From contig JAIEMR010000155.1 in the NCBI GenBank assembly GCA_019751935.1, forward strand, positions 1 to 5,889: DNA of 5,889 nt, in the 5' to 3' direction. The position numbers were made by a program, and so were the translations under genes. Shown here one piece after another: positions 1-4,521 of this stretch (within the stretch, counting starts at the first letter, position 1; each line of letters starts with the position of its first letter). Under the pieces are notes generated by a model. It did not search any database. It was given only the letters and a program-made list of their open reading frames with translations, and had not been told where the DNA came from. The DNA comes from Alphaproteobacteria bacterium. Lineage in GTDB: Bacteria > Pseudomonadota > Alphaproteobacteria > Paracaedibacterales > CAIULA01.

Positions 1-77
1 TTTTGGTAATATTTCGTCTTTCTCGAGGCTTATTGTTACGTTCCACCTTGGTGTTGGTGACGTAGTTACCTCTGGTG
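1..77. repeat. Terminal overlap, left copy (circular molecule)
   Basis: This segment is identical, base for base, to 5813-5889. A perfect 77-base repeat at both ends is what an assembler leaves when it closes a circle with a fixed overlap, so the true molecule is probably a 5812-bp circle. The reading frame of the minus-strand secreted-protein gene runs without a break through the overlap, which supports circularity over a biological direct terminal repeat. Confidence 0.93.
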
Positions 78-240
78 TTTGTACAGGTTTTGTATTACGT
101 GTCGGAGTATGTCTTTTAAGAGAATTATCTTCGTAATTATAATACCCAGCATGGCACGTTGTTATGTCACTCGTAGTCGCAAAGTACGCTAAGTGTGAGA
201 CGAAAGTAATCATTACTTTGTGGAGTAGTTTTTTTGACAT
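1..240 (-). CDS. Secreted protein of unknown family, N-terminal 80 residues (gene continues at 5812)
   Basis: This is the first part of a 312-residue protein whose gene crosses the circle junction; the remainder lies at 5812 down to 5114. The start is the ATG at 240-238. An AAAGGA SD site at 254-249 lies 8 bases upstream, and an in-frame TAA at 258-256 limits any longer start. The N-terminus reads as a Sec signal peptide: basic MSKKLLHK, a hydrophobic stretch of about 13 residues (VMITFVSHLAYFA), and a possible signal peptidase I site after Thr-Cys-His-Ala near residue 31. Residues 32-80 are polar and rich in Thr, Pro and Asn, and look like an extended linker. I do not recognise the family. 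Export out of the cytoplasm is inferred from the signal peptide. Confidence 0.85.
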   Translation of the reverse strand, partial: MSKKLLHKVMITFVSHLAYFATTSDITTCHAGYYNYEDNSLKRHTPTRNTKPVQTPEVTTSPTPRWNVTISLEKDEILPK

Positions 241-246
241 GAAGAC

Positions 247-265
247 ATTCCTTTCTTAGAGGAAT
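247..265 (-). promoter_or_regulatory. Hairpin that would mask the SD of the secreted-protein gene
   Basis: On the minus strand the mRNA reads ATTCCT, a 7-base loop, then AGGAAT, giving six perfect base pairs. The 3' arm contains most of the AAAGGA SD site used by the ATG at 240. The stem is short and AU-rich, so it would be weak and could melt with temperature or on ribosome binding. Control of translation is inference; the arms are seen directly. Confidence 0.4.
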
Positions 266-380
266 ACTTCACATAAGAGTAAGTTGCATTCCTACTATAG
301 CCCTGATTGATCACATTCTTACTGATCCAGAAAGAAAAGTCCATAGTATGATTAAGATATTCTTGAAAGCCGTCATGGAC

Positions 381-475
381 CTAAAGTCTTCAACACTTTA
401 GATACTCATGCAAAGACTCAATGCTTCCTTGGGGTAGTGTGCGACAAGCTGGTCCATTAGCCTCATAGCTGTCAT
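381..475 (-). other. Possible leader peptide (25 aa) ending in a hairpin
   Basis: A minus-strand ATG at 475 opens a 25-residue frame (begins MTAMRLMDQL) that stops at TAA 400-398. The stop lies inside a perfect 7-bp stem (381-387 with 395-401, 7-base loop). The frame lies just downstream of the candidate promoter at 519-491 and upstream of the secreted-protein start, so it would sit in that gene's leader. Only a weak purine-rich GAAGAAA precedes the ATG. It may be a real leader peptide, or a chance frame in a leader that acts through RNA structure. No T-run follows the stem, so it is not a classical terminator. Confidence 0.25.
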
Positions 476-490
476 TTTCTTCAATTGTGT

Positions 491-519
491 ATTATACGCA
501 TAATTACCTCATACGTTAA
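491..519 (-). promoter_or_regulatory. Candidate sigma-70 promoter for the secreted-protein gene
   Basis: On the minus strand TTAACG (519-514) is followed after 17 bases by a perfect TATAAT (496-491). Transcription would start near 484 and run leftward, giving the secreted-protein gene at 240 a leader of about 245 bases. The consensus -10 and ideal spacing are the strong points; the -35 matches TTGACA at four of six positions. Confidence 0.5.
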
Positions 520-783
520 CCACCTTGTTTAGTTTGTCTAATACTAATGATTCCTATTACAGTAGTACGTACAATATATAGTTGTAGGGGTAGGGGAGCA
601 GGGGAACTGCAAATACACTTAAGCTTCATTTTTTGAGCTCAATAGCAGCTAAAATGCGTCTCTAAGACAGGACTGAACATTCCTCAAGAAATTCTTTAGA
701 GATCTAAGAAATTCTCTGAATGGCCGAATAAAAATAAGAAAAAGTGAGATAAAATATAGGAGATAAACTCTATACTAGATGTA
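520..783. other. Stretch without a recognised gene
   Basis: No convincing gene is visible here. A 37-codon minus-strand frame (629 down to 516, beginning MKLKCICSSP, with a short hydrophobic end) has no good SD. The stretch contains three GGGG runs at 587-590, 593-596 and 601-604; a fourth run, needed for a four-tetrad quadruplex, is absent. It also holds the repeated motif described at 686-715. The rest is AT-rich and plain. Confidence 0.5.
686..715. repeat. Paired 10-base repeat and short palindrome, possible operator
   Basis: AAGAAATTCT occurs at 686-695 and 706-715, exactly 20 bases apart, about two helical turns. Between and overlapping them lies the inverted repeat TTAGA-GA-TCTAA at 696-707. 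This geometry suits a dimeric regulator binding one face of the DNA, upstream of the rightward replication operon. No regulator is identified. Confidence 0.3.
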
Positions 784-812
784 TTGCCATAGACATAAGA
801 ATGAGCTAATTT
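784..812 (+). promoter_or_regulatory. Candidate promoter for the replication operon
   Basis: TTGCCA (784-789) matches the -35 consensus at five of six positions. It is followed after 17 bases by TAATTT (807-812), a poor -10. Transcription would start near 819, just at the imperfect palindrome 821-853, and would cover the 58-aa ORF and repA. TATACT at 771-776 is an alternative -10 but has no good -35. Confidence 0.3.
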
Positions 813-820
813 AATCAAGC

Positions 821-853
821 GCGACGCATAGGTGTTCTAGACCTATACGCCGC
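821..853. promoter_or_regulatory. Imperfect 13-bp-arm inverted repeat upstream of the replication operon
   Basis: GCGACGCATAGGT (821-833) and ACCTATACGCCGC (841-853) pair over 13 positions with two mismatches, around a 7-base loop. It is more GC-rich than its surroundings and ends 34 bases before the start of the 58-aa ORF. It could be an operator for autoregulation or a 5' hairpin of the replication transcript. There is no T-run, so it is not a terminator. Confidence 0.4.
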
Positions 854-887
854 TAATCACAACCAACCCTTTATAGGAGGATTGATC

Positions 888-1064
888 ATGACTGATCCCA
901 CCATACACAATTTTCACTACTTTTTAGAAGAGTTAGGTAAAAATTTAAGACAAATGGAAGCTCTTGCAGAGCAAGAGTCCATTTGTCTTAGAAGTATGCA
1001 TATTTTGTATGATGTTATGTCTAAAATGTACGAAAATTGGGGTAATCAGTTAGAACATAGGTAA
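888..1064 (+). CDS. 58-aa protein of unknown function, upstream of repA
   Basis: The start is the ATG at 888. A full AGGAGG SD (875-880) lies 7 bases upstream, which favours it over the in-frame TTG at 882. The product is small, acidic to neutral and probably all-helical: after a short polar N-terminus (MTDPTIHNFH), residues 11-55 have heptad-like spacing of Leu, Met and Ile and could form a helical hairpin or coiled coil. There is no signal peptide or membrane segment. It lies 67 bases upstream of repA on the same strand, separated by a strong hairpin. A role in copy-number control is suggested only by position. I do not recognise the family. Confidence 0.6.
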   Translation: MTDPTIHNFHYFLEELGKNLRQMEALAEQESICLRSMHILYDVMSKMYENWGNQLEHR

Positions 1065-1075
1065 AAGAATAAAAA

Positions 1076-1103
1076 AGCTTAGCAGGCTCTAACCTGCTAA
1101 GCT
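1076..1103 (-). terminator. Strong hairpin between the 58-aa ORF and repA; terminator-like on the minus strand
   Basis: AGCTTAGCAGG (1076-1086) and CCTGCTAAGCT (1093-1103) form a perfect 11-bp stem with a 6-base loop. Read on the minus strand the stem is followed by TTTTTATTCTTTT, a good U-tract, so it is a textbook terminator for leftward transcripts. Read rightward it is followed only by ACCTTCTTACTT, so it would at most attenuate the replication transcript 28 bases before the repA start. Confidence 0.6.
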
Positions 1104-1131
1104 ACCTTCTTACTTCATAAGAGGCCTAAGC

Positions 1132-2190
1132 ATGAGAAAATTTCTTACCTCCATCCTTGAAAGATTAGCGGAAAGGCTAAAAAAATATGACCTTTTAGTG
1201 GAAAATCAGAAAAAAGAAGAACTCGAAGAAAGTCTTTCGGCTCTCAGTGTAAAGAAAGAAATAAAGCCAAAACAACAAGATAAAAAACAAAGCCAATTCT
1301 CTTACAAAGATTATCTGCCAATTCCATGTTCTCAACACACAACAATTTCAAAATGTCCTGTCAGAGACATTATGAATTTGATGGATACACCTTTTCTTGC
1401 GCTTTCTAAAAACAGGAAAAAACCAATTACTTATGAAAGCCAAGATGGAACGCGCAAAACAAGAATAAGCGCGCACAGTGAGTGCTTTCTAGCAAGCATT
1501 TATGATTGGGATATCATTGTATTTGTTGCTGGAAAAATACAAGAGATCATCAATAAAAGATCAGATATTCCCCCTCGTACCATCACTATTCCGCGTCATG
1601 AAATTTTAAAAGCCTTACATAAGCACAACGTTAACACGCAACAAAAAGAACTAGAAAATAGCCTTCATAGATTAAAGCGGACAGCAATAGACACAACGAT
1701 TTGTAACGAAGATGGTCGCTATAAATCAGATTTTGGTTTTATAGATAGCTGGGAATATACGGAGCGAAAAGATAAAAAGGAAATGAAAATAACCCTTTCT
1801 CAATGGCTTTATGATCTTATTTGTACAGAAGGTGCCCTACTTAAAGTAGATAATGCTTATTTTGAAATAACCTCTGGATTGAAGAAGTTTCTTTATCGTA
1901 CAGCCCGTAAGTGCGTCGGACGTAATAAAGATGATTGGGAGTTTTCAGTTGAAACCCTTTATGAAAAATCAGGAAGTGAACAGGAATTTAAGAAATTCAA
2001 AAGCGACATAAAGCGCGCTGTTCTTGATAATAATATTCCAGAATATTCCATGAAATGGGTTGAAAAAGGAAAACAATCGCTTGTTATTTTTAAAAAAAAT
2101 AGAATTCATCAAATAGATAATCTCATAGAAGAATTCGAAAAAAAAAGCGAAACATTGGAGTTGGAGCATAATTTTATAGGGGTAAATTAG
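1132..2190 (+). CDS. repA: Plasmid replication initiator, RPA family (RepA)
   Basis: This protein starts replication by binding the iterons that follow its gene. The 352 residues match the layout of the RPA initiator family of alphaproteobacterial plasmids. A Lys/Glu-rich helical extension fills residues 1-55. The conserved core begins at about residue 60 (DYLPIP) and includes MDTPFLALSK (84-93), the RTITIPRHEILKAL segment (149-162), the GFIDSWEYTERK strand region (202-213), ITLSQWLYDLI (220-230), FLYRTARK (253-260) and LYEKSGS (276-282). I read these as paired winged-helix units, as in other iteron initiators. The ATG at 1132 has an AAGAGG SD at 1119-1124, spaced 7 bases. The protein ends in a charged helix. 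The TAG stop lies inside the first iteron. The hairpin at 1076-1103 and the 58-aa ORF upstream may regulate it. The gene appears intact. Confidence 0.92.
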   Translation: MRKFLTSILERLAERLKKYDLLVENQKKEELEESLSALSVKKEIKPKQQDKKQSQFSYKDYLPIPCSQHTTISKCPVRDIMNLMDTPFLALSKNRKKPITYESQDGTRKTRISAHSECFLASIYDWDIIVFVAGKIQEIINKRSDIPPRTITIPRHEILKALHKHNVNTQQKELENSLHRLKRTAIDTTICNEDGRYKSDFGFIDSWEYTERKDKKEMKITLSQWLYDLICTEGALLKVDNAYFEITSGLKKFLYRTARKCVGRNKDDWEFSVETLYEKSGSEQEFKKFKSDIKRAVLDNNIPEYSMKWVEKGKQSLVIFKKNRIHQIDNLIEEFEKKSETLELEHNFIGVN

Positions 2191-2319
2191 GTCAAAGGAT
2201 CACCGACTAAAAACCCTGTGGACAAAATTTAGTAGGTCAAAGGATCACCGACCGTAGGTCAAAGGATCACCGACCGTAGGTCAAAGGATCACCGACCGTA
2301 GGTCAAAGGATCACCGACC
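2188..2319 (+). repeat. Origin iterons (five copies, 22-bp unit)
   Basis: The unit GTAGGTCAAAGGATCACCGA plus CC is repeated head to tail without change at 2232-2253, 2254-2275, 2276-2297 and 2298-2319. A fifth copy, TAGGTCAAAGGATCACCGAC, sits at 2188-2207. Its TAG is the repA stop codon. A period of exactly 22 bp places each site two helical turns from the next, as expected for initiator binding. Each unit also carries a GGTC...GACC dyad at its ends. The first copy is set 45 bp from the second, leaving 25 bp that hold a DnaA-box-like site. The absence of varying spacers rules out a CRISPR array. Confidence 0.93.
2217..2225 (-). promoter_or_regulatory. DnaA-box-like site within the iteron array
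   Basis: The minus strand reads TTGTCCACA, one base away from the consensus DnaA box TTATCCACA. It lies between the first and second iterons. A weaker relative, TTGTACACA (two mismatches), lies on the minus strand at 2420-2412, beyond the AT-rich repeats. DnaA boxes near iterons are usual in plasmid origins that recruit the host replication machinery. Confidence 0.6.
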
Positions 2320-2368
2320 AAAGCACCCCTGTATGCCGCAGAAACACTGGATTTTTTGATCCCTAAAC

Positions 2369-2409
2369 TTATTTAAAACTATTTTAAAACTATTTTAAAA
2401 CCAGGTTTT
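2369..2409. other. AT-rich 11-mers, probable DNA unwinding element of the origin
   Basis: TATTTTAAAAC occurs at 2380-2390 and 2391-2401, preceded by the close variant TTATTTAAAAC at 2369-2379. The array runs into the inverted repeat AAAACC-A-GGTTTT at 2397-2409. Tandem AT-rich 11- to 13-mers next to iterons are typical of the region that melts first at an origin. With 2188-2319 this completes a recognisable origin of about 230 bp directly downstream of repA. Confidence 0.7.
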
Positions 2410-2465
2410 CCTGTGTACAAATTTTCAAAAACCAGAATTTTTTAAGTCGAATTTTTACCCTTAAC

Positions 2466-2514
2466 TCGCTTCGCTCGTCAGTCGATAAATTTTCACCTCT
2501 AGTTCGCTTCGCTC
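2466..2514. repeat. Two copies of the TCGCTTCGCTC motif
   Basis: TCGCTTCGCTC is found at 2466-2476 and 2504-2514, each flanked by AT-rich DNA. A related motif, GTGAGCGAAAGCGAAC, is at about 3941-3956 on the plus strand, next to the second copy of the 53-bp repeat. They mark the left edge of the palindrome-rich zone. Confidence 0.5.
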
Positions 2515-2551
2515 ACAAATTTATTTTTTCGTAATTCCTCACTCGCTATGC

Positions 2552-2616
2552 CTGTCAAGAGCGCTCCGCTTTCGCTACGCGTCACTCCGTGATGGCCTTG
2601 CGGCCACTCTTGACAG
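2552..2616. repeat. Long inverted repeat with nested hairpins
   Basis: CTGTCAAGAG (2552-2561) and CTCTTGACAG (2607-2616) are perfect 10-base inverted arms enclosing 45 bases. Inside are GAGCGCTC (2559-2566), TCAC-TCC-GTGA (2582-2592) and TGGCC-TTGC-GGCCA (2593-2606). The whole could fold as a stem with a branched head, in DNA as a cruciform or in RNA. It could be a palindromic mobile element, a single-strand initiation site or a structured RNA; the sequence alone does not decide. The small frames crossing it on both strands are probably by-products. Confidence 0.6.
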
Positions 2617-2645
2617 ACGCGAGATTCGGAATTCTTTGCTCACCA

Positions 2646-2678
2646 AGACACAAAGGCGGGAAGAACGCCTTTGCGTCT
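2646..2678. repeat. 13-bp hairpin in the palindrome-rich zone
   Basis: AGACACAAAGGCG (2646-2658) and CGCCTTTGCGTCT (2666-2678) pair over 13 positions with a single A/G mismatch (a G-U pair in a minus-strand RNA), around a 7-base loop. Neither side has a good T-run: rightward it is followed by CTCTCAAGCAAAAAAAGG. It is one of several hairpins packed into 2460-2830. Confidence 0.6.
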
Positions 2679-2703
2679 CTCTCAAGCAAAAAAAGGAAAA
2701 GAG

Positions 2704-2756
2704 GTCTGCGTCGCTTGCGACAAAGCACTGTTGTCGAAGGCAACACATAAGCGCGC
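2704..2756 (-). repeat. 53-bp dispersed palindromic repeat, copy 1 (inverted)
   Basis: Read on the minus strand, this is about 80% identical by eye to 3985-4037, with equal length. The block GTCGCAAGCGACGCAGAC is shared without change. Within it lie GTCGC-AA-GCGAC and an imperfect GTTGCC-TTCGACAAC hairpin. In both copies one frame reads through to the same tail, VASDAD, with the preceding residues ALMCCLRQQCF here and ALIHCLWQRAL in copy 2. This suggests a small mobile palindromic element comparable in size class to the palindromic elements of Rickettsia, though it is not shown to be one of them. Confidence 0.65.
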
Positions 2757-2955
2757 TTGGAAACGAATTCCCAAGACGCCCTCTGCTCGCTGAATTTCTC
2801 CATTCCCTTCCGCTCACCCACTAAAAAAGTGCCGGGTCCACTTCAAAGATCGGACTCTCAACCAGGGATGTAAACAAAGAAAAGTTAGATGAATCTGGTA
2901 CCGAAATTCGCCTTGTTCAAGGTCCAGAGCTTTGGTATTGTGCTTTCGCAATTAG

Positions 2956-3048
2956 CAGCAGGGGGCTACTAGCAGGCTTGAGTTATCAAGGGAGGCGAAG
3001 GTCTTGTACCACCCCCACAATTCTCAAATTTCTTCTAAAAGTTTATAA
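2956..3048 (+). pseudogene. Probable remnant of a hicA toxin gene
   Basis: After an in-frame TAG at 2953-2955, this frame reads GATSRLELSREAKVLYHPHN and continues to TAA at 3046-3048. The pattern Gly-x-Ser-Arg-hydrophobic-x-hydrophobic, then an alternating segment and x-His-x-Pro-His, resembles the core of HicA toxins, which carry the catalytic His. It ends 3 bases before the hicB start, where hicA normally sits. There is no usable start and the N-terminal half is missing, so it cannot make a working toxin. The assignment rests on motif and position and is tentative. Confidence 0.35.
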
Positions 3049-3051
3049 ATT

Positions 3052-3264
3052 ATGATCGAATATAAAGGATTTACTGGCCATTTTAAGTTCGATGAAACAA
3101 AAAGCATGTTTTACGGTAGGGTCGCTAATACCCACGATCTCATCATCTTCCAAGGAAAATCTATCAAGGAAACAGAGCGGAACTTTCGGGACTCCATTGA
3201 TGAGCACCTTGCGTGGTGCAAAAAATATGGCAAGAAACCTGAGAAACCCTTCTCTTTGAAATAG
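3052..3264 (+). CDS. hicB: HicB-family antitoxin, truncated before its DNA-binding end
   Basis: The 70 residues match the N-terminal partial RNase-H-like domain of HicB: MIEYKGFTGHFKFDETKSMF, then YGRVANTHDLIIFQGKSIKE, a Phe-Arg-Asp-Ser segment (residues 45-48) and the KPEKPFS boundary motif at residues 62-68. HicB antitoxins of this type usually run to about 110 residues, with a ribbon-helix-helix that binds the operator. Here a TAG follows at the boundary and no frame downstream restores the missing part. There is no clear SD before the ATG, and the upstream hicA is only a relic. It would not repress, and probably has nothing to neutralise here, so it is best seen as a decayed antitoxin gene. 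In principle it could still titrate a chromosomal HicA. Confidence 0.75.
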   Translation: MIEYKGFTGHFKFDETKSMFYGRVANTHDLIIFQGKSIKETERNFRDSIDEHLAWCKKYGKKPEKPFSLK

Positions 3265-3515
3265 GTCAGCCTTTACTTTTCGAGCTTTCCCCGATGAGAT
3301 AGCCAAAAACCTCATTAGAGCGTTATAGAACATACCTAATAGGGCGTCTGGTGGGTTCATACCAAAAAGTTGTTTTCGCCTCTGTACAGCTCTCTTAGGG
3401 GGATTGAGAGGTATTATTTTCAGGTTATCAATCTCGAGAGTGAATTTTCTGGAAATTGTCCTCTTGAAAACTTTTAGTCTCACCGGCATGTCCCTCGACG
3501 GGTTTCAATTTTTAC
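3265..3515 (-). other. Unrecognised stretch with one open minus-strand frame
   Basis: A minus-strand frame opens at ATG 3489 (begins MPVRLKVFKR), 26 bases after the stop of the DUF29 piece, and runs to 3043. Its last half is only the antisense of hicB. The first 75 residues are very basic (many Lys/Arg) and match nothing I know. GAGGG lies only 2 bases from the ATG, too close for a good SD. It may be the relic of a gene once co-transcribed with the DUF29 gene, or a chance frame. Confidence 0.2.
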
Positions 3516-3689
3516 TCAGGACAAAAATTTTTTCAAGCATTGATCAAAAGTTCCAGGGACCTTCTGAATAAAAAGTCTTTTTAACTCAATGATGTTTTTC
3601 CTATAGGCCTCACTAAATTTTTCTTGCTTCAATAGCGAAGCATTCTGCATTGTCCAGCCATAGAAATCATCCTCGTGTTTAGGGTACAT
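3516..3689 (-). pseudogene. DUF29-family fragment, 57 aa with an internal deletion
   Basis: The frame begins MYPKHEDDFYGWTMQNASLL at ATG 3689. It matches the start of DUF29 proteins, where a DFYxWxxxxAxLL segment is followed by a Phe-Ser-Glu helix and a helix that normally contains the EEIE motif. Here that helix is KNIIELKRLF, and the protein then passes directly to VPGTFDQCLKKFLS, which resembles the C-terminal end of the family. Full DUF29 proteins have about 140-150 residues, so roughly 90 central residues are missing. A GAGG 10 bases before the ATG and a TATACT at 3729-3724 mean that it could still be expressed. The family's function is unknown. I read this as a deletion remnant; a functional mini-protein is the alternative. 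Confidence 0.6.
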
Positions 3690-3833
3690 TGCTTCTAGTC
3701 CTCAACAAAAATATATTTTCAAAAGTATAGCATCGAATTCTAAAACCAAGAATAGTAATGCGAGCTATATAAAATACTATTTTTATCCATGATGTTCATA
3801 ATAAATTGCCGCTAGAAAGGAGGCACGGTACGA

Positions 3834-4040
3834 TTGCAACTCGTGCATAAGTGCGCTTCAATTTTCAGGAATCTTCGTTCACCTTTTGGACATAATTTTG
3901 TAGGAAGAACGATAAGAAGAGTGGGGAGTTATGAAAAAGCTAGTGAGCGAAAGCGAACAAAGGAGGTCCGACGGCTTTTAAGAGGCGCGCTGATACATTG
4001 CCTTTGGCAACGTGCGCTTGTCGCAAGCGACGCAGACTAA
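3834..4040 (+). CDS. Doubtful 68-aa Arg-rich ORF ending in the dispersed repeat
   Basis: A TTG at 3834 follows a near-perfect SD, AAAGGAGG (3816-3823), at 10 bases. The frame is rich in Arg and Lys, and its last 18 residues are encoded by the 53-bp repeat (tail VASDAD). It has no recognisable domain. A second strong AAAGGAGGT (3958-3966) has no start codon after it, so SD-like sequences may simply be part of the element. It is probably not a real gene, but the SD prevents dismissing it. Confidence 0.2.
   Translation: MQLVHKCASIFRNLRSPFGHNFVGRTIRRVGSYEKASERKRTKEVRRLLRGALIHCLWQRALVASDAD
3985..4037 (+). repeat. 53-bp dispersed palindromic repeat, copy 2
   Basis: This is the opposite-strand partner of 2704-2756. 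It contains the perfect hairpins TTGCC-TTT-GGCAA (3998-4010) and GTCGC-AA-GCGAC (4020-4031). Some differences from copy 1 occur as compensatory pairs in the first hairpin (copy 1 has GCC-TTC-GAC), which would suit selection for structure, though the sample is only two copies. The two inverted copies bracket the whole decayed hicAB/DUF29 segment. Confidence 0.65.
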
Positions 4041-4301
4041 AATGCGGGCTAATAAAGGATTTTTTTTCCGAGGAGATATCAAACGAAAATTCTAAAGCTT
4101 CTACAAAAAGTTACGGATTATTTTAACGGATATTGATTAAAATAATGTATCAGAAATCGCCAAAGACGTTGGAAAAAAATTTCTAAAATTTGTCGAATAC
4201 GAAATACAAAAATTTGAAAATTATTTCGCCAATATCAATTGAATTGACTCTAACTATTAAAGAAAAAAAGATGTTATGGTAACGAGAAAAATGGAGAAAA
4301 A
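4041..4301. other. AT-rich stretch without a recognised gene
   Basis: The base composition is strongly AT-rich. One frame is open for 34 codons (about 4143-4241; includes SEIAKDVGKKFLKFVEYEIQ) but lacks a start codon and matches nothing I know. A 23-codon frame from ATG 4276 is equally unconvincing. The stretch may be the remains of a lost gene. I see no clear promoter or terminator. Confidence 0.4.
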
Positions 4302-4424
4302 ATGGATAACACAAGTTGATATTTTGAAAAAATATTTCTCAATTTAGGTTTGATGGTAGCTTATTGTATACCCATTTTTGTATTGATCTTTTTGAACGTG
4401 AGCTCTTTTAGAAAATCTCAATAA
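4302..4424 (+). pseudogene. Small single-span membrane peptide frame interrupted by TGA
   Basis: ATG 4302 has a GGAG SD 5 bases upstream. The frame reads MDNTS, a TGA at 4317-4319, then YFEKIFLNLGLMVAYCIPIF and VLIFLNVSSFRKSQ before TAA 4422-4424. Without the TGA this is a 40-residue peptide with one transmembrane helix (about residues 14-32) and a basic C-terminal tail. Translation may instead restart at ATG 4353, giving 23 residues that still hold the helix. It is either a small gene killed by a nonsense mutation or, less likely, the 23-residue hydrophobic peptide is the real product, similar in kind to type I toxins. Confidence 0.35.
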
Positions 4425-4460
4425 GAACAGAAATTGGCCCTAACTACTCCCCTTTTTTTG

Positions 4461-4493
4461 TTGAATAAAATAATTAAATCAATTAATATGATT
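4461..4493 (+). promoter_or_regulatory. Candidate promoter and operator of the toxin-antitoxin pair
   Basis: TTGAAT (4461-4466) is followed after 17 bases by TAATAT (4484-4489), each matching four of six consensus positions. The inverted repeat AATCA...TGATT (4477-4493) overlaps the -10, where an antitoxin or antitoxin-toxin complex would block RNA polymerase. Autorepression is the rule for Phd/YefM systems; here it is inferred from position. Confidence 0.4.
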
Positions 4494-4521
4494 ATATATA
4501 ACGATTTATATGGAGGACATA

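Noticed and set aside
587..604. G-quadruplex
   Set aside because: Only three GGGG runs are present; a fourth is missing within a reasonable loop distance.
882..1064. Start of the small ORF at TTG 882
   Set aside because: ATG 888 has AGGAGG at an ideal 7-base distance; from 882 the SD would be only 1 base away.
1969..2169. 66-aa minus-strand ORF inside repA
   Set aside because: It is the antisense shadow of a well-supported repA coding region, with low-complexity Phe-rich translation.
2188..2319. CRISPR array
   Set aside because: Units are contiguous with no unique spacers, no cas genes are present, and the position after repA is that of origin iterons.
2575..2824. Three overlapping 62-80 aa ORFs on both strands
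   Set aside because: They overlap each other and the palindrome cluster; hairpin arms give open frames on both strands. No domain or SD supports any of them.
2962..3018. tmRNA or tRNA 3' end (GGGGGC ... ACCACCCCCA)
   Set aside because: No acceptor stem, T-arm or CCA context could be built around it; the segment is better explained as a hicA remnant.
3043..3489. 148-aa minus-strand ORF
   Set aside because: Half of it is antisense to the recognisable HicB and its SD spacing is too short. Its first 75 residues match nothing I know, so it is noted only as an open stretch.
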